Source: Talinum fruticosum
Lineage: Eukaryota > Streptophyta > Magnoliopsida > Caryophyllales > Talinaceae
DNA: 64,000 bases
Assembly (NCBI GenBank): GCA_021018815.1
Contig: JAITYX010000076.1
Location: 1,116,001-1,180,000 of the forward strand
Direction of reading: 5' to 3'
Below the pieces are notes generated by a model. The model was not told the DNA's origin. It was given only the letters and a program-made list of their open reading frames with translations, and searched no databases. The position numbers and the translations under genes were made by a program. This document shows, piece by piece, positions 29,801-39,900 of this stretch (within the stretch, counting starts at the first letter, position 1; every line of letters starts with the position of its first letter).

Positions 29801-32209
29801 ATGTGCAAAGAGGATTTGGAGCTGCCTTGTTGTCAATTTGCAAGGTCCCTTTCGGAGTTAGTCTTTAGTTGGTTTGGAGTTTCTTAGGTAGCTTCTAACT
29901 CTGAGGAATCATCTTGCTGCTTGGGAGGGTGTCTTTGGTAGGAAAGCTAAAGAGGAGAAGCCGTGTTAATCATGCATGTGATTTTTTGGAGTATTAGGTG
30001 TGAGAGAAACAAAAGTGTTTGAGGGAGTGGAGCCACCTCTTCAGCATATCAAAAATAATCTTACCAAGACTTTTTGTTTTTCCATTTTTTTGAAGACAGT
30101 GGGAACTTTTGCCAATATTCTTTTGATGTCGTAGATTTTGTGGATATGTTCTGTCTTGGATGTAAATAGTCCCTTTGTAGGATGCTTGCTAGTTGCTATG
30201 CATGCAACCTTTTGTTCATAATTTATTAATATATGTTGTTTCCTTGTGTAAAAAAATAATAAAATTGGAGTGGGAATTGCTACTTGAATCAACAAAATAC
30301 AACTGCAGATTGAGGTTTATCATGTTAATGCTATTGAATTTGGTTTCAAATAACCACTTTAGGGAGGCAAAAAGTGTCAGTTAACATTTTGAATGATGCA
30401 TTTCAATTTTAAAATAAAAAAGGAATGTGAGGACGAATTCTCGTGTGAAGAATGGGGGTATTGCTTACTAGTTTAGCCACTATTATTATTTTCTGCAATT
30501 GATCTAGTTCTGTAAATCATTATAAAATACTTTCTCCGATAGTTCTGTAAAGACTGAACTATTTCATGTTGACAGGTAGATGTTAAAGTTTCCCGAAGAA
30601 TAATGTCTATGTTGAGGTGACACTCCGTTGTTTGGCCGTAGAAGGTGATGGTCTAGGACCTCCTGAACAGAATGATGGTGGCATTCTTGCCAATGTCATG
30701 GCAGCAGGCTTTAAAGGTATAAAAATAAGTTGTGATTTTTTCAGGTTGTGCACTATTATCTATGGTTTGGTTCAATAGATCTCCAGGACTTGCATTTGCT
30801 TTCAGAAGCACCGTCTTATTGTAGACATGCTATTACTTAATTTTGGATCTGGACCACTCATACTGCTTGGTCCGGTGGAGTAAGCTTGCGTTATGATTTG
30901 ATTTAGTGGGACCCTTGTAGGATCAAGAATTTCTCGTCTTGCTCTCACATTACGCCCTATGTCCACCTTCTCGCTGCAAAAATATTTCTTTTGGCAAATT
31001 TTCCAACTTATCTTGTAATAGACTTTGCAAAACCATTCTGAAATTCATCCTGTACGTTTTCATGGTAACAGTCAACAGTTTTTAAATATAAGTATTACAG
31101 AAAATCTCTTTGTAACTTAGGGGTAAGGCAGCTCACCTTACCCTTTCCCTACCCCAGAACCTTCTGTAAATGAGGTTCAATCTGTGCCACTTGAGAGTTC
31201 TTTGTGGTCACTGGGTTGAGACTCTCTCACGAGATAGCGGAAAAATTATGCTGATTACTTACAAGCAAGAGATTATATAATGCAGGTGAACTTCCTCGAT
31301 TTCAAGCTGGTGTAACGATGGAGATCTCAAGATTGGATGCCTGGTATTCTAATGCCGAAGGTTCACTGGAAAACCCAGCTACATACATTGTGCGGGGTCT
31401 TTGTCGAAGGTGTTGTCTTCCAGAACTAATTCTACGATGTATGCAGGTAATTGTACTTTAATTACAGCAAAATAGACTAATTTTTGCCATTGCAAAATTT
31501 TAGATACACACATTCCTGAGATCTGGAAATTGGCACTAGAGTTTGTAGTTCAGCAGATATTAAGTTCCAGTCATGTTTGTGTTTGTAGGTCTCTGTCTCA
31601 TTGGTGGAGTTGGGTGAGATTCTGGAGAAGCACGATGAGTTGATCGAATTAGTTGCTTCACCTGAAACAGGGTTTCTTCATTTATTCAGTCAACAGCAAC
31701 TGCAGGTAATCAACTATTCCAAATACACAAATAAAAGAAGTATCCCTTTTCTCCTTGAAGTGGAAAGGGAGGCACAAGTGCCAATTCTAGCAAGATCTGA
31801 ATCCAATATCTCTAGTAACAACGCACAAAGACTTTACTAGTTGAACTAATTAGGGCACACATGCACACACACAAAAGTACACGCATTTGACACTAAAATT
31901 ATGTGACAACAAAATATGGAAGTCTCACCATGAAAGTAGGGCAATTTTTATTTTAGCCAATCAAGATAAGTTGGTTTACTTTTGATTATTCGTGTATAAT
32001 TTCTCATATGTAATTTGTAATGATGCATGTCTAAGTATGATGCTTAAGCTTCAATGATAATTTCTACTTCGACTCTCACATGGTGCTGAATGTTGATCGA
32101 ATGCTTGTTTGATTTTGTGCAGGAGTTCTTGTTGTTTGAGAGGGAATATTCAATATGTTTGATGGAGCTTCAGGAAGAACGTTCTCCAACTTCTCAAGAG
32201 TTGTATTGA
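8795..32209 (+). CDS. NUP107: NUP107, nuclear pore complex outer-ring nucleoporin
   Basis: Known role: scaffold subunit of the Y-shaped NUP107-160 complex of the nuclear pore. The protein starts [18 protein letters not shown] and follows plant NUP107 to the C-terminus (Nup84/Nup107 family, alpha-helical). I read 24 exons: 8795-8874, 11825-12161, 12258-12327, 13525-13640, 15425-15456, 15564-15689, 17736-17894, 19457-19549, 19624-19791, 19901-19999, 21426-21661, 21751-21808, 25626-25714, 26540-26671, 26830-26952, 27069-27167, 27260-27447, 28243-28417, 28566-28722, 28863-29065, 30576-30716, 31286-31446, 31589-31705, 32123-32209. Lengths sum to 1082 codons plus stop if one base is restored in each of exons 2 (12054-12057), 17 (27277-27278) and 21 (30592-30594). 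The exon 4 donor reads GA instead of GT, and intron 12 uses GC-AG. All other junctions are GT-AG and in phase. It could be a young pseudogene, but the uniform single-base losses argue for sequence error. Recognisable segments include [39 protein letters not shown] and the final [20 protein letters not shown]. Confidence 0.93.
9660..10205 (+). other. Nuclear insertion of chloroplast DNA: rps12 intron 3' half and exon 2 (NUPT)
   Basis: Positions about 9969-10010 contain GAGCCGTATCCGTGAAAATC followed by TCATGTACGG, the domain V hairpin of a chloroplast group II intron. Directly after it, 10045-10205 matches chloroplast rps12 exon 2 (the [20 protein letters not shown] part) at DNA level. The segment from about 9660 resembles the upstream trans-spliced rps12 intron half and appears internally deleted. 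The exon has in-frame stops and frameshifts, so it is a non-functional plastid fossil inside NUP107 intron 1. The left boundary is uncertain. The match is from memory, not a search. Confidence 0.8.
17463..17514. repeat. Perfect 26-bp tandem duplication in NUP107 intron 6
   Basis: The unit beginning GTGTATCAGGTCTAGCATC occurs twice head-to-tail (17463-17488 and 17489-17514) without a mismatch. It is probably a recent slippage or repair duplication and affects no exon. Confidence 0.95.
18485..19236 (+). mobile_element. 5'-truncated LINE, 3' part, in NUP107 intron 7
   Basis: Plus-strand translation from about 18525 gives [19 protein letters not shown], then a broken [20 protein letters not shown] and [12 protein letters not shown]. 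These are the zf-RVT motifs at the C-terminus of plant LINE ORF2. The 3' UTR contains the characteristic GGGTGACACCCCTTGGTGTC block (about 19177-19197) and ends ATTACTTATCAAAAAAAA at about 19218-19235, an A tail. It lies in sense orientation in the host intron, whose own splice sites are intact. Confidence 0.8.
20216..20385. mobile_element. Tourist-like (PIF/Harbinger) MITE in NUP107 intron 10
   Basis: The left end GAGCCTGTTCTTTTTT and the right end, read in reverse, GGCCCTGTTCTTTTTTGC form terminal inverted repeats. A TTA flanks each side (20213-20215 and 20386-20388), the target duplication expected for PIF/Harbinger elements. The 170-bp interior has no ORF. Confidence 0.7.
20793..20844. 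repeat. (TA)n(TG)n microsatellite
   Basis: An alternating TA run of about 37 bases is followed by a short TG run in NUP107 intron 10. It is a plain dinucleotide array with no sign of function. Confidence 0.95.
22471..23471. mobile_element. Long-TIR foldback element, probably Mutator-like, in NUP107 intron 12
   Basis: The two ends are long inverted repeats. The left arm (22471 to about 22800) and the right arm (about 23095-23471) are near-complementary: the block with GACATATACCTTC, the TTCAGCTAATTGGAATTTATT segment, and the GACTCTAAAAAGACC segment all recur inverted. The arms include CTT/AAG trinucleotide runs. The flanks TAAAGGGAG (22462-22470) and TAAAGGAAG (23472-23480) match at 8 of 9 positions, consistent with the 9-bp duplication made by Mutator-like elements. 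The ~300-bp centre has no recognisable ORF. The class is inference; a foldback element of another superfamily is possible. Confidence 0.7.
23880..24190 (-). mobile_element. LINE 3' UTR fragment in NUP107 intron 12
   Basis: Read on the minus strand the piece ends with an AATAAATATTC stretch and a CATCAAGAAAAAAA tail. It contains AGTCCTTTTGTAGGATGC, a block that also occurs almost identically near the 3' end of the plus-strand LINE at 29515-30255. It is therefore probably the 3' tail of the same LINE family in the opposite orientation. No coding sequence remains. Confidence 0.55.
29515..30255 (+). mobile_element. 5'-truncated LINE, 3' part, in NUP107 intron 20
   Basis: The frame from 29528 gives [13 protein letters not shown], then [39 protein letters not shown] and CKEDLE. 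This order is diagnostic of the zf-RVT domain of LINE ORF2. The 3' UTR has AGTCCCTTTGTAGGATGCT (about 30167) and ends near 30255 in an A-rich tail. It is in the sense direction of the host gene. Confidence 0.8.
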
Positions 32210-34120
32210 TAACTGATGTAAAATTGTAATTATAGATCGGTTCAGTTTAATGCTCATCTAAACTGTAAACTTTGTTCAAGGCTCTTGTGTTTTCTGCAAA
32301 GTCTCCATTCAGATCAGCCCAGTGTTTTTTTCCTTCTTTCTTCTTTTCCTTTTTTTTTTTGTTTTTTTGTCGGAGAAAAAAAACCTGGTTCAGCTTGGTG
32401 GACTAGATAGGCTGGTTAGAGCCAAGAATTGAGGTAATCACTTGGAGGATTACGGTGTTTTGGAAAATGTCTATCGAGTGTAGAATTTATTCTCTATAGC
32501 AACTTGGAGTGACGAAGGGAAAGAACATATGATTTGGATTTTTCCTTTTTTTTTGAGAGGAAGAGAGGGGGGTTAAGGTTTGTTATGGGCAAAATATTAT
32601 GTCGTGCCAAGGGCACCTCTTTCTACAAGTTCCCTTTTATATATATACTTTTCCACATGTATTTGTTAATAAATATATATTTGCTAATATAGTTTCTGAT
32701 AACAAATACACATAGAAATACACATAGAGGTTTTGGTAATAGCTAGGTGGTTGGTTGTAGGAGAGTAATAGGAGAGGGTGGATGAGGGTGAGAATGGAAA
32801 AAATGATAAGAAGTGAAAGATACGTATATTGTTTTATTACCCCTTATTTAGATCAACAATATTATAGGAGTTTAATCAAATTTAAATACAGTACATTGAG
32901 AATTTTAGTTGTAACTATGAGAATAAGATTTCATTGATACAATTAAAGTTTAATCGAACTTAGATATAATACTTGAGAATTTTAGTTTTAACTAATAAAT
33001 TAAGATTTCATTGATTCGGTATATATTGTTAAGGTTGTTATCAACTTGCTTGCTTATGGTTGTCTCAGGGTAAATGGGTTTTTAGTGCTGAATCAATGGT
33101 GAGATAATTATTGAAGTCGAGTAAATAATGATTTAACAGTTTCAAAAGTTATTAACAGTTTCTTTTAATTAAATCTACTTCTTTTCTCCCAACTTTGAAC
33201 ATTGAAATCTTGTAAAAAATACTTATAGGAGTAATATCGTATATATATGAATTGCATCAAAATATTGCAAATATAGGATCCATACTTGAGTTATTGTTGT
33301 CATTGCATTATATATGTAATATAAATGCTCCGATATAAGAACATGAAATACAGGAATGAATGATGATGATGATTTTGAAATCCTAAATTAGAAAATTAGA
33401 TAAATAATTTCTTAATAAATTTAAATTAATTATTTTACAATAATTATTTTCTCCCACATTGAATACATTATATGAATAGTGATATTTTTTATTTATTTTT
33501 TTATCAAATCTTACCAACCTGTTTGTTTAAGCAGTAATACATCGCTTTTACAACTTATAGTGTGTTTTTTTCAATTTATTTCGGCTAAACTTATTCTAAG
33601 TTTAATTTTTTTCAAGTTATTTTAGAAGAACTTATTTGAATTTATTCTATAAAAAATAAGTTAAAAATAATAAGGTAAATGAGGATGTTATATAAGATAA
33701 AATTATTATCTATAGATATATGTAGAAACAATTTTTTAGAAATTGAAACATGAAATTACAAGACTACAAACAAGTGAAATTTTTTTCCCCCGATTGAAGT
33801 TGGTAGATTATTGGATGGAAAACGTAAAATAACGTAGAGCTCGTCGCAAGCACCGATATTGGCCTTTGGTTTTAGAATTCTCGGCTCATTTTATTTGACA
33901 AGTTATTTGTGCTGACTCTCTCTCTCTCTCTCGCCTAAATATCCTACCGCATTCTCTATCCAACACATCACAGGCGGTTCTCTCCGATTTCTCTCGATTC
34001 ACTTGCTCAGAATTGAGTTTGTATAGTTTTCCCTCCCAATCCCAAGTTCATGATTCCGAGGTTTCGATAGTCCCCGCTTTCTAAACACCCAATTGTGACG
34101 CAATTAGTAAGAGAAATCGA
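32210..34120. other. NUP107-PHL spacer with PHL promoter and leader
   Basis: No exon is seen. Positions 32210-32400 probably hold the NUP107 3' UTR and poly(A) site. From 32640 to 33780 the DNA is strongly AT-rich. A (TC)n run at 33916-33932 lies about 190 bases upstream of the PHL ATG, where CT-rich elements are often found in plant core promoters. A six-codon upstream ORF (34050-34070) would lie in the leader if transcription starts near the CT run. Confidence 0.5.
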
Positions 34121-36871
34121 ATGGGTGTTTCGTTCAAGATTTCAAGAACTGGGACGAGGTTTAAGCCCAAGCCAGTGATCCCGGATTCGAATTGCGTCAA
34201 GGAGGGCACTGAGAATTCGTTGGACAGCTCTAGAATTCCTTCCAATAATGAATCCAATGTAAGTTTGGATTTTCGCTTCTCTATTTGTGCTTTTCCTTTT
34301 CGTTTTTGGGATACTGCGTAAGTAGATTGTCTGTTGAATTTTAGGGGTTTGGTTCCTCTCTTTATGGTTTCGTGTAAAGATTATATTTTTTATTTTTGTT
34401 GGGATTTTATTAGTGGATTTTCCTCCTGTTTCTCTTTTGTAGAATTACTGAAAATTTGGAGATATGGGGTTTTGAATTTTTATGCATATTGGGTTTGTCG
34501 GCAAGTTTAAGTTTAATTTCAATTTTGGGGTTGGAGGAAGGTTTGATGTTGAATTCAGTTACTTTCATTGTTGGGATCTCATTAGCAAATGGCGTCTGGT
34601 TTGGGGGCTTTAGTTGTGGTTTCAAGCCTCATCATACTCGTGATACCCCACCATATGCCTCTCTCTCTCTCTCTCTGAGGGTGGGGAATGGTTTCAAGGC
34701 TTCCTTGCTTATAGTACCCCAGTTGGAAATTGCTCGATTTAGAGGGCTATTGTTTTCCATTGACTTGGTTGTTCTTGGCTTAGCACTTTTTGCGTTTTAC
34801 TGAGCTGATACGAATGTGTGTTGCCTTACATTTGCGTCGTATGTTAATTCCCTATTATACGCACATATCTTGTTTTGTAATTTTTAAATGTTGGGAAATA
34901 GGGGAAAGATGAAGATGCAGTTGTTATCTCAGGCTCTTCCTTAACATCTGGAAGGGATCATATTTCTGCAGGTACGAGTCAAAATTACTGAACATAATGA
35001 TGTCTTTTAAGTGATATGCTGTCTAATTCTGTGTTCTCCTGCCACCCGTTGTGTTATCTTTCAGAAGATGAAGTCTCCTTCATTCTATATCTCTACCCAG
35101 ATAGATATTCTATTGGAAAGGCCTCAGAGGTATACTGTTATAATGCAACTCCTATGTGGTGCAATTGAAGCTACTTGTTCCAGAATTCCTTAATAACTGA
35201 CTACAGTGAACATATTGGTTTACAGAATGATAATGGGCTTCATACTGCCTTTCAAGAGGGTTCAAAGTTATTTCTTCCATATGACCGAAACTCAGAAGGT
35301 CTCTTCGCTGTAAGTTGGCACACTTTAGAACTTTGTTGGATTTCATCTTGTTCTTTTGAATTGCTGTTTGTCTCTTTTGTACTTGCCATACTAATTGGTC
35401 TACTTCTTTCCGCACTTTGCTGAGTCAATTCCACTTAATTTGCACGATTCTTTCTGCTTGGTGATATAAGGACTATAAAAGTTTTAAGGAAGCAGGAGTA
35501 GGCCTTCTCGACCTTGGCCTACCTGACCCTCTTGTTGGTCAACATACCCCCGACCTTATCCTCGGGTTATTGGGTCATACTGGACCCTCGAACATCCTTG
35601 CTAAACAAAGGGCATTTTGTAACAAAAGTATCTCTGACTTAATTAAAAAGAATATCTTGGTAATGAAGAAATTAGTAACTTGATAAGAAAACCCAAAGAA
35701 TTCAGTACCGATAATATGGTCGATTAGCTCAGCTCTTCTAAATTAGAAGTTTGCTAGCCAATGAAGCATAAAAAGCAGTTCAAACAAGAAATAGGAGGAG
35801 ATAATGTGTGAAAAAGGAAAAACTCGACGCACTTTGTAGTTTGTAATTCATCAACAAAGGAGCACCCGGGGGTGGGGGAGGCTGATAGTGAAAGTGAAAT
35901 GCCGAGATCTGGAGAGGAGCGTGAAGGAGGGTTTGAGAGGAGGCACCGAACTAGAAAGCTAGAAATGTATGCAGTGGCGGAGTTAGGAATTTCATCTATG
36001 AGTGTCCCTTCACAAATGACACCAAAACATTTATTAAAAACTGAAAATCTTACAATGACATCAAATACTAGTACCTTAAAATGGAATTTTTTGATCCATG
36101 TAACCTGAAAAAAGTTCATTCAATAGGCCAACAAATAAATTTGAAACAACATTTGATTTACAAAAATTAACCATTGAAAACAAATCACATAACGACCAAC
36201 GAATCAACAATGAGTATATTTATTCATATTATTCCAACCCCTCAAATAACATCAACAATAAACTAATATCAAGTCACTAACTAACTTTGAGTAATTCATA
36301 ATTCATGAATCATTATCACCATTCACCAATCACCAACATTACAATAATTTGCTCATATCACAAATCACAAAATTTTTATTTCACAAAATCAATTAAACAA
36401 CAAGAAAATAGCTGCCATAATGCATTCAAAATTCTAACATTAACAGTAAAAAAAATTAAAGAATTTGGAAACCCTAACCTTTGAGATTTGATAGTGAATG
36501 AAGGAAAGGAAAGGTAGGCGGACGTGGCTCGTGGGCGGCATCTGGCAGCAGCAGGCAGGCACTGGAGTCCCGTGACACAGCGACTACAAGAGAGAGGAGA
36601 TTGGGTCTCTCTGACTAGGCAGCACCCGGAGGGCCCGAGCAAGCCGTCGACTCTGCAGTGGATAGCTTAGATTAAAAATGCGAGCCCTAAGCGTGCCTAG
36701 GCGGAGAAAAGCCCCAAGCCCACGGCCTTGCGCCTTACAAGGGGTGAAGCCCAGCCCCTCCAAAAAGCCCTCTGAGGTGCCCGCCTCAGTCTACGCCTCA
36801 TCCATGGCGTAGTTGCGCCTTGTGTGTCTTGCTTGCCTTAGTGGGGTTTTATTTCTTATTTTTGTGCTATT

Positions 36872-36910
<39 letters not shown>

Positions 36911-39900
36911 GTCTCTCCCTCTCTTTCTCTTATCTTTGTCTTTGTTAGACAATGAGTAAGTGGGTAAATTGCACCATTTTTTTCAATTTGTGCTATTTTT
37001 TCTTTTCTTGCCTGCTTTTTGGTTAAAATTGTGCCAAATTTATTGTGTTATCACAATCTAAGACTCTTTCTAGCATTTTACATAGTACAATGATATCTAA
37101 TCACTTATTTGATGTCATCACTAGCATATTCGATCAAAAATATTGCTTGGTATTGATTTTCAAGCATGTTTAAGTAAGTGCGTCCCGTTCCAAAAAGCCC
37201 GCGCCGTCCTCAAAGCCTGCCCCATGAGGCCCAGGACCCTTGACGCTTTTGTGCGCCTTGAGCTTTTTTAAACTAAGGTGGGTAGAGCGGTGGGTAGCGG
37301 CTCGAGATTTGGTGGGTAGAGACAGAGAGAGAGAGGGGGAGAGAGGGACTGAGAGGAGAGAGCATGGGGCGTGGATGAAGCCATGGGGAGGGATAGAGAG
37401 AGCGAGAGAATGAGGTTCCTGTGCTTGAGAAGCACAGTCAGTGGTCAGGGCTTACGGCAGCAAAATGAGAGAAGAAGTTGCTTCTAGGCCTTATGGGCCT
37501 ATGCATTTTATTTTATGGGTGTCCCATATACAAATAAAAAACCCCCACGTAAAACATTGTTAGTATTTTTGGGCTTATGGGTATCGCAGGACACCTATAA
37601 GACCCAAATAGCTCTGCCCCTCAATGAATGGAACCCTTGGTCCTTTTGTTGATTTGTTTTGAAATTTCAAATTTTCAATATATTTTTCTTAAAGTGAGGG
37701 TCTGTTGGTCGGGTCAGACGTTCTACTAATCCTGACCTTCATCTCAGTCGTATCAGTCAGGTTCCCCCAATTTGAGGGTCGGTTTGGAGAAATAGTTATA
37801 TGAGCCCTCATTTCTGCAGGGTGGGTTGGGTTGGGTCAGCGGTTCCCCGACCCATAAGTGAGACGCAGGAGTTTCATCTGCTAGTTTTCAGTTGAAGTTT
37901 AAATTTGAAGTATTCTCTTCTAGCTGTACATCTTGTATCTCGTTGTGGGCATTAACATTGTTGCTTCATTTGAATTTTGCCTCCTTATAGGCTATTGAGT
38001 CTGGCCGGTTGCCTGGAGGTATTCTGGATGATATACCGTGCAAATATGTGGAAGGAGCAATCATATGTGAGGTGAGGAATAAGGAATTTGTTAAATGCAA
38101 TTATGATAGTGCGGCTACATAAATGCTACCTTATGATGCCTTGAGCATTTGGTATGGCATGCACAAGCAACATATTATTATGTGAAGAAAGGCACAGGAG
38201 CAAATCCTAATGCCTGGGCCACTAACATGTGTTTGCTTCTGGTTGCGTAAGTGAGGGATGAATTAAAATGCTTCCTTTGTGACTCTAAATATATGACCAT
38301 GCTTAAGCTTTCAGTTTACTCATTCTTTTGTTGGCCGTGGTTGGTATTTTGTATTTCAGTTGCTAAAATAACATGAATAAATACATATTTTTTAAAAAAA
38401 ATGGCCTTAGCTATTGATTGTGGTGTCACAGTTGAAACATGTCAGTGTCATCCTGACCCTATTACCTCCATACTCAATCCGACTATGATCCACGATCTTG
38501 GTCATCAAATTGGATTTTTCTCCATAATCCAAAATGCTAGGCATGATGCTCCAATTCAATGAATTTAGCAGTCTATTCAACAACCATTGAGGTTATTCAA
38601 CAATCAAAATTTGAAGTAGACAAAAATAAGCAATTAACAGGGGTGTTACGTACTTATACCTGCATAGACGTACTTGACCTTTCAAGTTGGTTATTGCTTA
38701 ATATATTATGGAAACTGGTTTAGTGGTTTTCTAATAAGAAATATATGTAAGCTTCTCAAATGAGGTAAATTTGGACATGGAGAGGATTTATTCTATACCG
38801 CTTTGAACTAGTCCTCACTACAATTGTAGTCTTAATGGGTGTTCCAATACAACCCCGCCCCGGCCATAACCCAAGTAGTGTATGTTGATCTTTGACTTGT
38901 TTGATAACCAAATATGTTTGAACCTTGCTAACTCTAACTACATTGACTCAGAGCCTCTTCTATGATCTCCATATAATAAATGTAATATGTAGGAAGTCAT
39001 TGATGCATTATGGCAGTCATTGTTGGTTCTTGATTCTGCTTAGACCGTTGGTTGTCATTTTTGGCTTAACATGAATGTCCTTTATCTGGATATCTATAGC
39101 TCTGAAAGAGTGATTGAGATGCATGATAACATTTTGATAATATATCTGCTATTAATGACCACTACCTATCACCTAAAGATCCATCATAGAATCTGTTTGC
39201 TGATGTGGAATCATTGCAGATCCGGGACTACCGAAAATGTATGTCTGATACTGGATCTAATCCATCAATTAATGGATCTCCAACTATTACAAAAGTGCGT
39301 CTTAAGATGTCCTTGGAGAATGTTGTGAAGGATATTCCATTGTTGGCTGATGATTCCTGGACCTACGGTGATCTGATGGTAAGATATCCTGAATTATAGA
39401 CTGAATTTGTTTTTATGCATTTATAGATCTGATGTAAAAATTGTTATTTGCTACATGCAGGAAGTAGAGTCCCGAATATTAAAAGCTCTACAACCAAAGC
39501 TGTGTCTTGATCCTACACCCAAATTGGACAGACTTTCTGAGAAACCAGGTTCCGTACAGGTAGATTGTCAAAACTAGACTTATGTAACATTTTTCATCTG
39601 TGCATATTAAAATCTGGGTGCACGTTTCTGACTTCTGTCTCTATCTCAGCTTAACTTGGGTCTAGCTGGAGTGCGAAAAAGGAGATTGAGGCAAATGCCA
39701 GAAGTTACTGTCATATCAAGTAATCGGCTCCATGGGAAAAAGATTTGCATAGATCGAGTGCCTGAAAACTCAAGCTACATGACTGTGGAGCTGGGACCCC
39801 CATCAGGTGACATGATGTCACAGCATGCCCAAGATAATGTTGTTGTCCAAGGTATAGATCCTAATAACATGTTATGCTCAAGATTCAGAAACTTTGTGCA

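Noticed and set aside
8795..32209. NUP107 as a true pseudogene
   Set aside because: No premature stop other than those caused by single missing bases, almost all junctions intact, and codons conserved to the end; the same type of missing base occurs in PHL and HAOX.
36376..36642. Minus-strand ORF in PHL intron 4
   Set aside because: No motif; it lies inside the non-autonomous element.
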